From Perca fluviatilis (taxonomy: Eukaryota > Chordata > Actinopteri > Perciformes > Percidae): a stretch of 64,000 nt of DNA. This document shows, piece after piece, positions 43,386 through 54,862 of the stretch. The notes below the pieces were generated by a model. That model ran no database searches. It worked only from the letters and a program-made list of their open reading frames with translations, and was not told where the DNA came from. Within the stretch, counting starts at the first letter, position 1, and each line of letters opens with the position of its first letter. The position numbers and the translations under genes are program-made. The stretch is from positions 4,647,386-4,711,385 of the forward strand of contig NC_053112.1 in the NCBI RefSeq assembly GCF_010015445.1, given 5' to 3'.

Positions 43386-44094
43386 CAAAGAGCAAGTTAG
43401 TCGTTGGAGTCGTTCGAGACCAGCTCATAAAGTAGACTTTAGCAGGCGGCAGCAGTAGGTGGTGACAAAAAGCTGCGGACAAGTCGGATCGTTTCCAGCC
43501 GTTTCAAGCAGTGCCCTACATGCAGCGCAGCTGCAGCGCCTGGCTCTAAAAGCTGCGGGCGCCTTGATCTCGTGAGGTTATCGTTGCCAACGTGTCCATT
43601 ATGTCAGACACGTTAGACACAAATCTAACCGGCATGCAGTGGGCAGAGATTCTGCACAGGTCTGGCTCATCTTCAACAAAACTAATATCAACTTCACAGC
43701 TCATGTAAAAGGAAAAAGTTGAACCTCGTGAGTTGTTTCTTCTTTTAATTAGAAAACAGGAAGTGATTCTGCTTTGTGTTAAAAACACACACACACCAAC
43801 AGCCATGATCACAATGACACCTCTCTTATTAATAATTAATAATAGCTGCATACTGATGTTTTGCCTTTAACTTCATCACGTAATGTGATAACCCTGAAAT
43901 CAGAAGATCTTCAAAATAAAACTCTACAGTATATATCATCTAACAAATAACATTTATTATTATGTATCTTTTTTGTGCAAGTTATAGGTTTACAAAGTGA
44001 AAAAGCCCAAAGTCCACGCCAAAGGGACTTACCATCTCCAACAGAAAACACTGTTTCACAACCATTTTTAACCACGCCAAATGTTAGTTTCTGC
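43386..44094. other. Non-coding
   Basis: About 280 bp of sequence (43400-43680) interrupts the flank repeat. The flank homology returns as CATGTAAAAGGAAAAAG...CAGGAAGTGATTCTGCTTTG. No gene. Confidence 0.4.
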
Positions 44095-45035
44095 TATAGT
44101 CCTTACATAGGTACTGTCAGGGCACGCTCTACTCTGCTTCTGACTGGCTAGTAGTCCTTACCTAGGTACTGTCGGGCACGCCCTCATACTCTGCTTCTGA
44201 CTGGCTAGTAGTCCTTACCTAGGTTACTGTCAGGGCCCTCGCCATACTCTGCTTCTGACTGGCTAGTAGTCCTTACCTAGGTACTGTCAGGGCAGCCATA
44301 ATACTCTGCTTCTGACTGGCTAGTAGTCCTTACCTAGGTACTGTCAGGGCACTCATACTCTGCTTCTGACTGGCTAGTAGTCCTTACCTAGGTAACTGTC
44401 AGGGCGCACCCTATACTCTGCTTCTGACTGGCTAGTAGTCCTTACCTAGGGTACTGTCAGGGCACGCCCTCATACTCTGCTTCTGACTGGCTAGTAGTCC
44501 TTACCTAGGTACTGTCAGGGCACGCCCTCATACTCTGCTTCTGACTGGCTAGTAGTCCTTACCTAGGTACTGTCAGGGCACGCCCTCATACTCTGCTTCT
44601 GACTGGCTAGTAGTCCTTACCTAGGTACTGTCAGGGCACGCCCTCATACTCTGCTTCTGACTGGCTAGTAGTCCTTACCTAGGTACTGTCAGGGCCCGCC
44701 TCATACTCTGCTTCTGACTGGCTAGTAGTCCTTACCTAGCTACTGTCACGGGCAGTTTTCTCTATACTCTGCTTCTGACTGGCTAGTAGTCCTTACCTAG
44801 CTACTGTCAGGCGCAGGCCCTCATACTCTGCTTCTGACTGGCTAGTAGTCCTTACCTAGGTGTACGGGCACGCCCTCATACTCTGCTTCTGACTGGCTAG
44901 TAGTCCTTACCTAGGTACTGTCAGGACACGCCCTCATACTCTGCTTCTGACTGGCTAGTAGTCCTTACCTAGGTACTGTCAGGGCACGCCCTCATACTCT
45001 GCTTCTGACTGGCTAGTAGTCCTTACCTAGCTACT
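44095..45035. repeat. 57-bp minisatellite, about 16 units
   Basis: Unit: TAGTCCTTACCTAGGTACTG, then TCAGGGCACGCCCTCATACT, then CTGCTTCTGACTGGC. The middle part varies (small indels and substitutions around GGGCACGCCCTC), while ACTCTGCTTCTGACTGGCTA is nearly invariant. Single-copy sequence resembling an interspersed element flanks the array on both sides, so the array is probably an internal expansion of it. Confidence 0.95.
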
Positions 45036-45419
45036 GAGCTTGTGTGACTCCCAACAAAGATAGAACAGAAGTGCGATGTCTCACTCTGTAGCTAAAACAG
45101 AGAGCTCAACACACAGGGTGAAAAGAGAAGCTGCAGCAATGTACAGTACAACAAAAATATGGAGTTTTCTGAAAATTAAAGCACATAAACCTATTCTGGT
45201 ACAACCTCTAAATACAATTATGAACCTGAAAATGAGCATAATATGAGCACTTTAATAAACGAGGCTTCTCAGTGATCTTCAGTAACCTTTCTCAGATAAC
45301 AGCTGTTGTCGATATTGACATCAGATTATTTTGTAAACACTTTGAATTTTAATGTGTGTGCTATCTTAGTCTGAAAACCTAAAACACATAAATTGCACAT
45401 ATACTAAGACAGCCCGACT
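45036..45419. other. End of the minisatellite-bearing element and NLR flank
   Basis: 45160-45255 (AATTATGAACCTGAAAATGA then GCATAATATGAGCACTTTAA) looks like the terminus of a TTAA-type fish repeat. From 45260 on, the sequence matches 63535-63690. Confidence 0.55.
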
Positions 45420-45740
45420 AAAGCTGTTTCCTGTTTTACATTCCTTCACCCAGCCTTTCTCACTGTAGACGTAAAGATTAAACATTGCACAGGAAATGTT
45501 ACAAGGAGCTGAAATAAAAGTGATTTTATATCATAAAGCCTCTTTCTACCCAGATCTCATGTGAGACCAGTTATTAAAGAGAGGGAAACAAGAGCAGATA
45601 AGTTAATATGAATTATTAATTAGTTAATATTACCTTTACAGTTCACGGAAAAGGAACAGAAAACAAAGTCAAACCTCATCAGTTGGTTCCTGTGTTAACC
45701 TCAACTGCTGCCCAGCTACGGAAACCAAAGTGTGTTGAAC
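45420..45740. repeat. NLR 5'-flank repeat unit, copy 3 of 5
   Basis: CCCGACTAAAGCTGTTTCCT ... GATTTTATATCATAAAGCCT ... GTGAGACCAGTTATTAAAGA. Closely matches 63685-64000, which continues off the right edge of the window. Confidence 0.75.
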
Positions 45741-46619
45741 TGTCTTTCTGCTTCGTGTCAACACCCACACACACTATCCCCCCAGTGTGGACAAACCTGC
45801 ATTTCATTTCTTTACAAAATAAAACACTGTCACAAATCAAAAGTGTTGCAGTGCGTGTCAAATATACATAATTCATAGGAGCCATGTTATGTTTGTTTAT
45901 AGTATAGTATATAATGTAGGACGTCACAGGATTGGTTGGTTCCTATTTCCAAATGGACAATAAATCTTTGAACGATATCACGGAGTGGAACTGAATTATT
46001 CAAACAGGGCGTCATACGTTATTGTTCCCTGACTCAGCCTCTCAGTGGCTTATGGAGGTCGCAAAGAAGTCGCTACATAATGATAATAGCACATTAAGAG
46101 GAACTAGGAAATGTGGAAATGTGATAAAAAGTGACTGACAGATTGATAATCCAATCACATGCCCTTTCCCAAACAGTGTCTAATGCATGATCTACCAGCA
46201 ATACCATAGTACCTGTATTTGAAACAAATACTCCGTACATTCACAGGGTTCAAACTGACACAATGGTGGTGTTTGATTCATTCTGACCCAAATTGCTTTG
46301 TCGCCCTTCTGGCTGTTGTTGTATATGGTGATATTTTTGCAAATGTCTCTAAAAAAATGTATGATCTCTATATACTGGAACAATATGGTTTTTCATTTAA
46401 AACAGTTTATTTAAAATAATTATACTTATCAAACAGATGGAATTAGAAATAAAGGCCTGCCTCTAATAAAAGCCTGCTTCAAATACAAGCCTGGTACCTT
46501 CTGCAGTTCAGGTAAATAAAGGCCCCGGCTTTTATTTGAGGAAATACGGTAGTCTATGTTTGAACTTACACATACCTGGTGTAACCAACTGCTGGTGTCT
46601 GTGTATCTGTATCAGGGTC
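45741..46619. other. Intergenic, no gene found
   Basis: AT-rich. Only short unconvincing frames. Confidence 0.4.
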
Positions 46620-46830
46620 TCTGTGGCCCAACCACCATGAGTCAGGGTCTGTCTGAGGTTTCTGCCTGTTAAAAGGACATTTTTCCTCGCCACTGTCGCA
46701 CTAAATGCTTGCTTTTCGGGATGGAATTGTTGTGTCTCTGTAAATGATAGAGTGGTCTAGACCTACTCTATCTCTAAAGTGTCCTGAGATAACTCCTGTT
46801 AGGATTTGACACTACAAATAAAATATGTAA
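46620..46830 (+). mobile_element. L2 3'-end fragment
   Basis: Matches the last 210 bp of L2 copy 1 (CAGGGTCTGTCTGAGGTTTC, CTCGCCACTGTCGCACT, GTGGTCTAGACCTACTCTAT, TGACACTACAAATAAAAT). A severely 5'-truncated insertion of the same family. Confidence 0.85.
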
Positions 46831-46892
46831 TGAAGCCACTTTTAGTATCTGCAGATAAGCTGATCATTAGCTTCTGATCTCAGATTTTAGGA

Positions 46893-47450
46893 CGACAGAC
46901 CCTGACTTGCTCCAAGTCTACCGAACTATAGGTGTGAAAGTTAAACTAGATTCCTGTGACGGTAGCTTTGCCGTACTTCAACTTCTTCCCGTGTGAAGTC
47001 ATTGGTAGCTTCCGAAAGCTGCTTTCAAAGTAGTTTCCCCTGAGTTTTATTCTCAGATAATAAACCGTCCTGTTGTCCTCTGGGTCATATTTGAACCATT
47101 TTTTTAAAGTTTCTATATCAGAAATTTGGGTTTCTTTCTAAAAAAATTGTCAATTTTATTTTTTTTAAATTTAATTTCATAGCATTTGAAGAAAAAAAAA
47201 TGACAAAAGAACGTTGAAAAAAATCAGCAAAAATGTCAAATAGTGACAAAAAAATGGGAAAGAAATCGCTAAAAACATTGGGAAAAGTGTCAAAAAAACA
47301 ACAACAAATGGTTGAAAAAAAAATTTGACCCAGAAAAAACAAAAAGTTGCTGACGGGAAGACAACATTAGGGTTAAGTCATGATCTCAAGATATCGGGCA
47401 TAAAAATCTTTCTGAAGTGATTACAGCTGGAGTCAGTTGTTTCAATCGAT
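46893..47450 (-). repeat. Inverted repeat arm 2
   Basis: Reverse-complement partner of 17636-18245, including the piggyBac-like MITE (its CCCTAATGTTGTCTTCCCGT end next to TTAA at 47373-47376). The A-rich tract at 47200-47340 is the MITE interior. The two arms are about 29 kb apart and bracket NLR copy A. Confidence 0.75.
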
Positions 47451-47715
47451 TTTTTTAAGATATCCTGAAATCCCTCTGTAATTTTGTTTTCATCTTGTGT
47501 GTAAAAAAATAATTTTGCACCTGGTTTTTATCATAAACAGATAGAGATAATGCCTAATTTGCAAAACTAAACATACAAATTTCAAAAACTTCTAATGCAT
47601 TTTTTTTATATACTTGTGTAAGTAGTCAACAGAGGAAGTTTCATGGTGATATCTATTATTTTAAAATTTTACCCTATTCACCTGTAGCCTTAACACTGAT
47701 AATTACAACAAAACA
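47451..47715. other. Non-coding
   Basis: AT-rich, nothing recognised. Confidence 0.4.
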
Positions 47716-48093
47716 CACAAAAATGGCAAAAAGGAAAAACATAATTTAATTTTGTATATATACACATGATCTAATAAGACATACATAAAATAATTAGGCA
47801 AAACACATATCTATCATCTACTTATCACATTACATCTGACCAGCTCATGTTTCATGTTCTAAGAAGCCAATTCTCCACCTTTAAACGTGATTGGGCCTCT
47901 GACATGGAAGATTACTGGGAGAGAAGGGGACTTTCATAAGCATGTTTAAGGCTTAAGCATGGAATAACTACAAAATAAAAACCTCAGTAGACAAAACATT
48001 TCATTAAAACTTGTGTGTGACAAATAAATGTACATAATTCATTTAATAATCGGTTTAGAATCGAAACGTGAGGTGCCAAGAGATTCCCACCCC
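47716..48093 (-). mobile_element. hAT-like interspersed repeat, copy 2
   Basis: Matches 8955-9409, with terminus GGGGTGGGAATCTCTTGGCA followed by CCTCACG on the minus strand. No coding capacity. Confidence 0.6.
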
Positions 48094-48548
48094 TTCTGTT
48101 TCAGGGTTTCAAGGTTTTTATTTGTCAGTCAACATTATGCAGTGAAATGCTTAGCTTGCTCCTCAAGTACTGTGCAAATCATTATATACATGCTTTTCCG
48201 ACTACTACTGCTGCTACTGTTTCAGCGTGTTCCTAGTGCAGTTTCCTCGTGTCTTTTTAATATAACGTTTTTCGGACTGTAAAATGTGGGGGTCCAACAC
48301 TGCCTGCAGGGGGACATGTTCCTTTGTGTCCCCCCCCCTCCACTATATTATGCTCTTACATTACACAGAGAGGAATAATCTCTCAGCTGGTAGCTGGTGC
48401 TCAGATACCCTCTGACTCCTGATTGAGGAGTTTTGAGCATCGACTCCTTAAAGAGAGAAGAGTCGTGATGAATTTAAGGTCACTTTCACACCTGTAGTTC
48501 AGATCATTTGGTCCAGACAGAAGGAGGAAAATTATCCATTGTTGTCTT
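48094..48548. other. 3' flank of NLR copy B
   Basis: From about 48190 it parallels 22820-23114 downstream of copy A. It marks the left limit of the second duplicated unit. Confidence 0.7.
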
Positions 48549-48753
48549 TTAGTTCTGATCCATTTCAATAAATTCCTCAGACACCACCAGTGTCTGCAGT
48601 TTGTATCTTTTGTCCTCCTGTAAATCAGACAGCAGCTTCAGACCTGATTCTCCTGGATCACTGTGGTTCAGCGTCAGTTCTCTGAGGTGTGAAGGCTTCG
48701 ACTTCAGAGCCGAGGCCAGAGACTCATAGCAGCTATCTGTGCAGTTTGACAAC
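48549..48753 (-). pseudogene. NLR B terminal LRR exon
   Basis: Acceptor TCTCAG. Encodes LSNCTDSCYESLASALKSKP, SHLRELTLNHSDPGESGLKL and ends VVSEEFIEMDQN. Undamaged; homologous to 23115-23310. Confidence 0.85.
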
Positions 48754-49516
48754 CTGAGAGAGAAACACATTGGTTTAATACCACAGTAATACAAACACTG
48801 GCAGGTGTTAAAATCAATACCTAGTCTTTATTATCTGTCCTCTGCTGGTTGTCAAAATATAAGTCAGAAATCAGGTTGTAACAGACAAATTAATTCTGTC
48901 ATCAGCAGCAGCAGCTCTTTTGGAGATCTGGAGACCGTGGAGATGATTTATTACATGAGATCTTGACTGTTGTAACCATCTTGCCTGCAGCTGGTTTAAC
49001 ATGGAACAGTGAGACTCCTTACTGGTACCAAGAACAGCCAACGACGGGACCATTAACCCTGTTGACTATAAATACAGCTTTAGTGGGCTATAAAACGATG
49101 AATTGTAGATTTTAAACTTCCGTTTGAAGATAATTTAAACAAACCAGTTGATAGTGGATTTTGTTCCCTTTGGACAGAGCCAGCTAGCAGTTTCCAACCT
49201 TTATGCTAAGCTAAGTGGCTATAGCTTTATATTTAGTGTACAAACATGAGAGTGGTATCAGTCTGAACATCTGACTCTGAGAGAAAAAAGCATATTCCAC
49301 AAAATATCAAACTGTTCCTTTAAACAACCATAATACTCACAGTAAATGTTTTACTTTACTGTACTGTGCGCCAGATATAAAGCACCAGATTGAAACATGT
49401 TTGCAGTCTGAGTCTGACTAAAATGATCTGAAATTAAAAACTAGATAAATTATATTATTAACAGAACTGGTGTCCAGGGAAGAAATAATTACAGAAAACT
49501 GTCTGAGAAGTCTCAC
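48754..49516. other. NLR B intron
   Basis: Parallels 23311-24181 of copy A. No gene. Confidence 0.6.
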
Positions 49517-49687
49517 TTCAGTATCTCCAGTCTACACTGGGGTTTCCTCAGCCAATCAGAGAGCAGCTCCACCCCCTGGTCCTTCAGGATGTTGAAGCTC
49601 AGGTTGAGTTCTCTGAGATCAGAGGAGCCGCTGAGGGCAAAGGCCAAAAACCGGCAGCTGGCTGCTGTTAATATGCAGCTGCTCAGG
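49517..49687 (-). pseudogene. NLR B LRR exon (171 bp)
   Basis: Acceptor TTCCAG, donor GTGAG. Encodes LSSCILTAASCRFLAFALSG, SSDLRELNLSFNILKDQGVE, LLSDWLRKPQCRLEIL. Intact; homologous to 24182-24352. Confidence 0.9.
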
Positions 49688-51057
49688 CTGGAAGGAGACA
49701 TTTAAACAGTTTTCAGATCAGAGTTTGTTTTGTGTTCTAACTTTTTATGTAAGAGAATGAATATAAAATATATTATAATAAATGGTGTATAACTATAATG
49801 TAGCTGTGAGCAGTGAGTTTCTGTCCTCCTGTGGAGACCAAGAGGATGCTGCTGTATGAACAGATCATTAACAACACAGTAAAACAGCTGTAATCATATA
49901 AAACATGTTTTATAGAAGTTATAATAACAACAAAAACCTTGAAACACCAAGACATTACTAATCATTTTTCACTCTATCTGCAAGTCATGCATCTCAAATT
50001 AACAAGTGCAACCTTTGCCAGAAGCAGGAATATCTCCTAAGTGTCTGTGAGCAGTATATCACATGGCATAAAAACATTTAAAAACAAAATTTCTTTGTTA
50101 AGTTATTTCACAAAATATAAAAACAGTTGAATCAGGTAAAATACATTTTTATACAATCAGTTGCTGATTGGATGCATTTTTATCACATGGCTATGTGTCA
50201 CACAGTAAATAAATCTGGGTGTATGTTCTGACTCAGCGTTACAATTCAACAGACAGAAATTAATTCTGTCATCAGCAGCAGCTTTTTCCTCATCAGGTCG
50301 AAGGCTAAAATAAAACCGTTTTCTCTCTTTTGGAGATCTGGAGACCGTCAGATGATTTTATTACTCCACGTCTTGACTGCTGTAACCAGCTCGCCTGCAG
50401 CTAGATCCAGATTTCTGCATCGTACCTACAGTGGCTAAATCTGTAAACTGTAAAGTTACGCGGCTGCTGAGATATGTGCCTACATGTTGGGGCTACGGCG
50501 TTGACAGAGATACCACATGGGGAATGCAACTGTGATTGGCAGCTTGTGTTTCTGATGCTGTGGAGTTTATTGAGAGTGAAGACAACATTGAAGAAGTTAA
50601 AGAATCTTCTTCTCCTTTACAGGAACAAAGATAAACAAAGTGATGACACAGCAGACCTTCGTCCCTTTGTAAAATTAATGTATGTGAACACAGTGCAGTG
50701 TTTTCCACAGCTTGAGAATATACTTGTGGTGGTGGGGGGCGCAGGATGTGATGGCGCGGTTTGTGATAACTGGGTCCAGTTATAAACTAGTCAAACAAAG
50801 GTGAAAACAAGGACTACATAACTTTATCAGATAATTTAGAAAGAAATAACTATTTAAATATTAAACAAATTAGACTAAAAGATGATACAGATAAAAATAT
50901 TGTGACACTTTGCTGCATCTGACACAACTTCAGTGTATTTATTAGGGCTGCACAATATGAGGAAAATATGAAATATGCCCCAACGTTGTTGAATATCACG
51001 ATAATGATATTACTTGTTATGAAGAAACAACAAATTACTTCTTGAAGTTAAAACAAA

Positions 51058-51898
51058 CGGAGTGTCTATTTGCACCCCCGGTACGAATAGCCTCGGCCAC
51101 ACAGCTGAGAAAAAATGTTGCTCGCGTGCACCGAAATCATGGCGGACGTTCATCTTCCATGACCGCAGAAACTGGCATATTAGGGAAGTTTTGTCTCTAA
51201 AGTTTATAACAATTGAATTTCTAGCAGAAAATGGATACTACAGTTGCGCTTTCTGTCTTCAGTGAAAGCATACAACCGTTAGTTTGTTAGTAAGTACCAT
51301 AGTACCTATTTTTTACAGTATGGTTACCTAGCAACCACAGCTTGAAGACACCAAGAGGTAAACAGTTGTACAGTATGCTGTAAGAACTGCTAGGTGAGTG
51401 GTTAGAACACTGAGCTTTGGCCTGGCAGTTGGGAGTTCAATTCCCCAGTGAGGTGATCTTGTTTTTTCATTTTGGATTAGATAATTTCCATGCAATTGGG
51501 CAAATCAGGGCCCGCGAACGCGAAATCTTTTTTTGCAGGGTGGTAGGGGAAGACTCATGAATATGCCTGCTCTGGTTGGTTAGGTTTGGGCAAGAGGAGT
51601 GGGATTGGTTATGGTTAGGGTAAGAATGTCAAGGCGATAATATTCCAAAAAGGTGTAATACATGAGTAGTATGGATAACGGTGTGTAAATATATGCCAAG
51701 GTACTGTAAATGCACAGGGGTGCAAATAGCATACATTGATATTTGTAACAAATGGGGTATTAATTGAACACATTGCACTTGCCCTGAAGATGCATTAACA
51801 TTTCTAATTTCCACTCTGGGTAAATAGCACTTAATTACCGAGACTTTACGAAAAGCATACACTGCTAATTGTTCCAGGGGTGCAAATAGCCTCACCCT
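51058..51898. mobile_element. TIR element present only in NLR copy B
   Basis: Left end CGGAGTGTCTATTTGCACCC; inverted right end AGGGTGAGGCTATTTGCACC. The flanks AAAACAAA (51050-51057) and AAAATAAA (51899-51906) differ at one base and fit an 8-bp hAT-type target duplication. Copy A has the uninterrupted site AAAACAAATGAC. No transposase. Confidence 0.75.
51389..51452 (+). other. tRNA-like segment (possible SINE head) inside the TIR element
   Basis: TAGGTGAGTGGTTAGAACA resembles a pol III A box and GGGAGTTCAATTCCCC a B box (consensus GGTTCGANTCC), spaced about right for a tRNA. The acceptor stem does not pair convincingly, so it is not called as a tRNA gene. Confidence 0.3.
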
Positions 51899-53123
51899 AA
51901 AATAAATGACTGGAAAGTGGAGCCCTGATGTGCTTTATCAATTAAATCAGGGTTTTTTTTGCCAAATGTTAACGGTTCAGCAGATAAAATACCTGTAATA
52001 ATATGGTCTATACAGAAAGTTACATATTATTATTAATCTCAACACTGTTCCCTCCTAACTCCTGTTAAATCATATAAGACTAGAGCTATCTAAAGTTAAT
52101 CACTGCTCATGATGTTTGTTAGATCATTGTTCATTTTTTTAAGTGAATTAATCTGTGTTCTGGGGTTCCTAAGCATGCTGTACTATACATGACCTGTTGC
52201 ACTCATTTAGATCTCATCTGAGCAGATTTCTGTCATTCAAACAACTCTAAGTTGTAGTTTAAAGCTTGTACAGCCAATTTAATAAAATCTCTGGTTTTAT
52301 TCGTCTCAAGTCCACAAATACAGTTAATGGATACATGCACGGAACTGAAGGCTCGGTTAGCAACAGTTAGCAGTTAGCTCCAGTCAGCTCCGGTTAGCTC
52401 AGTTATAAAGATATGGAGCGGAAGAGACTGCAGTGGACAGAGGTAACAACCAGACTCTGATAAATGACATTCGGGGAGCTTTCACAGCGCTGTGGCCGCA
52501 GTGTTTCTACGTTGTTTTTTTTTAGCCTAGAGTTAACCCACGGCAAGACCAACAGCAGAATGCCACTACTAATGTAACGATAGCTTCTGAGTCTGAAGTG
52601 CAGCGTTGACGTTCACGCCGTCATGATTCATGCACAAGGCGCAAGACTTCACGAGTGGGAGGGGCTGGAGGCAGCTGATCTGGGTGCGCTGAAAAATACA
52701 CCGTTGTTTTGGAAAAGCAATTTAATTCAGATTTTATCTACCTGGGCGGTGCGCCAAAGTAGAACCTATGTATGGGAAACACTGCAGTAATTACAGTCGT
52801 CTCCTGTTGAGTAACGAGACAATAATGTTAGAAGTTACTGGATGTAACTCCAGCTCTATGAATCTGTGTGTGTAGCTCACTGTCGCTCTGCATCACACAG
52901 TGAATGAAAGAGTGTAAACACAGTCACTGTGGGGAATATAAAGCATCACACGGCCTGATCAGGAACAACAGATACTCCAAAATAGAAATAGATAGGTGAT
53001 CAATGGGGCAAATTCTGACTAACACTGAAATGGTCTGAAATTAAAAGCTAGATAAATTATATTATTCTCAGAACAGGTGTCCAGGGAAGAAAGAATTATA
53101 GAAAACTGTCTGAGAAGTCTCAC

Positions 53124-53294
53124 TTCAGTATCTCCAGTCTACACTGGGGTTTCCTCAGCCAATCAGAGAGCAGCTCCACTCCCTGGTCCTTCAAGTTGTT
53201 GTAGCTCAGGTTGAGTTCTCTGAGATCAGAGGAGTCACTGAGGGCAGAGGTCAAAGCCCGGCAGCCAGCTGCTGTTAACTCACAGTCGCTCAGA
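53124..53294 (-). pseudogene. NLR B LRR exon (171 bp)
   Basis: Acceptor TTACAG, donor GTGAG. Encodes LSDCELTAAGCRALTSALSD, SSDLRELNLSYNNLKDQGVE, LLSDWLRKPQCRLEIL. Intact. It is the counterpart of the LINE-split exon in copy A and shows the pre-insertion state. Confidence 0.9.
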
Positions 53295-54570
53295 CTGTAA
53301 GGAGACATTTAAACACAGTTTTCAGATCAGAGTTTGTTTTGGGTTCTAACTTTTTATGTAAGAGAATGAATATAAAATATATTATAATAAATGTTGTATA
53401 ACTATAATGTAGCTGTGAGCAGATTCAGTGTTTCTTAATGTGTTAACATCTAGAACTCCTCCTGTGGAGACCAAGGGGAGGCTGCTGTATGAACAAATCA
53501 TTAACGACGAAACAGTAAAACAACTGTAATCATATAAAACAAGTTTCATAGAAGTTATAATAACAACACAATACATTAATAAACACTTAAAATGTCCTTA
53601 TATGTGCTCACAACTACATTATAGTGTGTTATAAACCTTTTATGTGTAAATAGATTTTTAGTGTGAAAATGGCCTCACATACACCTGAATGTGACAACAT
53701 TATATCACTTTAATTCAAAGTGTGATAACGACCACAGTACTCACTCCAGTGTCTCCAGTCGACAAAGTGTCTCTGCCAAGAACTCAGAAAGGTTTTTAAC
53801 ATATTATTATGATTTTGACTCATCGTGAATCTTTGGTCTGAAATGATCTTTAGTCTGTGATGTTGCATGTAGGTGACAGTTTAATTTGTTTCTATGTATG
53901 TTACTTCATGAAGCTTTGAGGTGTTAAAACTAATTAGAAAATATTAATAATTAGATCTGACTCACACATGTTGAACATCAGAATTGGGACATTTTCAGGA
54001 GTATGGTCAACAGGAGAGTTTTAGCCAGCTGGACACTAATTTAGATGTTAAATGTCCACAGAGTCAGATATTATTATGTATATTTTCATCTCTGTGTGTC
54101 CAGTTTAGTTTAGGGGCAGAATGTGTTTAGCTTAGCTTAGCACAAAGAATAGTAGCAGCCCCATTAAAAGTGAAGTATTCCACCTTTCAACATGTTGAAT
54201 CTTGTTAGCTACATGTAACATGTACATCAGACAGACTTGGAGGTGTTGGAGGTGAGTTTTTCTCTTTTGATGGAGCTGTGCTAACAGTTTCCCCCTGCTT
54301 CTAGTCTTCACGCTAAACTAGGAGCTATCTCTGGACAAAGTTAAAACTAATATCCTCCTGAAACATCAGACTCTAAGAAAAACAGAGAATGATTAAAGAT
54401 GGTAAATTTAGATTATCACCACATGACATTAGATATCTTAAGGAAATATTTCATCTATGTTCACTGTAACATGAAAAAAACGTAAACTACTCCCAGTTTA
54501 AGTATCCCAAAGTCCATATGACTTGTATTATGAATCACCTCAAACATACTCTACATCTGGATGTTCTTAC
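53295..54570. other. NLR B introns with LRR exon remnant
   Basis: 53745-53797 is the same truncated LRR exon end as in copy A (FLAETLCRLETL, donor GTGAG). The remainder is intronic and very similar to 30860-32140. Confidence 0.7.
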
Positions 54571-54745
54571 CAGAGTCTCTGGGGGGGGGTGGGGGGCTTT
54601 TTGGCCCCCCCAAAAGGCCCCCCCTCCCCGCCCCCCCAGCAGTTTGTTTTCACTCAGGTCTAACTCCTCCAGACCAGAAGACTTTGAGCTGAGAACTGAT
54701 GAAATGTTCTCACAACATCTGTAGGTGAGGTTACAGTTACTTAAC
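54571..54745 (-). pseudogene. NLR B first LRR exon with a homopolymer-like tract
   Basis: A normal acceptor (TTCAG) and start [38 protein letters not shown], followed by about 55 bp of G/C runs (54580-54635) in place of the sequence encoding [19 protein letters not shown]. The exon is 175 bp, one more than the ancestral 174, so its frame is broken. Donor GTAAG is intact. Confidence 0.85.
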
Positions 54746-54862
54746 CTGAAGTTTAAAACAAAATGACTGTTAACATTTAGCAAACACTTCCCTCTGTTCT
54801 CTACACTGAAACACAACCGGAGAGCTGCAGAGCTGTTGGGTTTCTCGAGGTTGAATACTTAC

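Larger units (their letters stand above)
49688..53123. other. NLR B long intron with insertions
   Basis: Mostly alignable to 24353-26636 of copy A, including old hAT-like repeats shared by both. Copy-B-specific parts are 50430-50760 (a segment with no counterpart in A, weakly coding-like but unrecognised) and the TIR element at 51058-51898. Confidence 0.6.

Noticed and set aside
44095..45035. CRISPR-like array (repeat with variable parts)
   Set aside because: The organism is a vertebrate; the variable parts are indel variants of one sequence rather than unrelated spacers.
51389..51452. tRNA gene
   Set aside because: Only box-like motifs are present; acceptor and anticodon stems do not pair convincingly.
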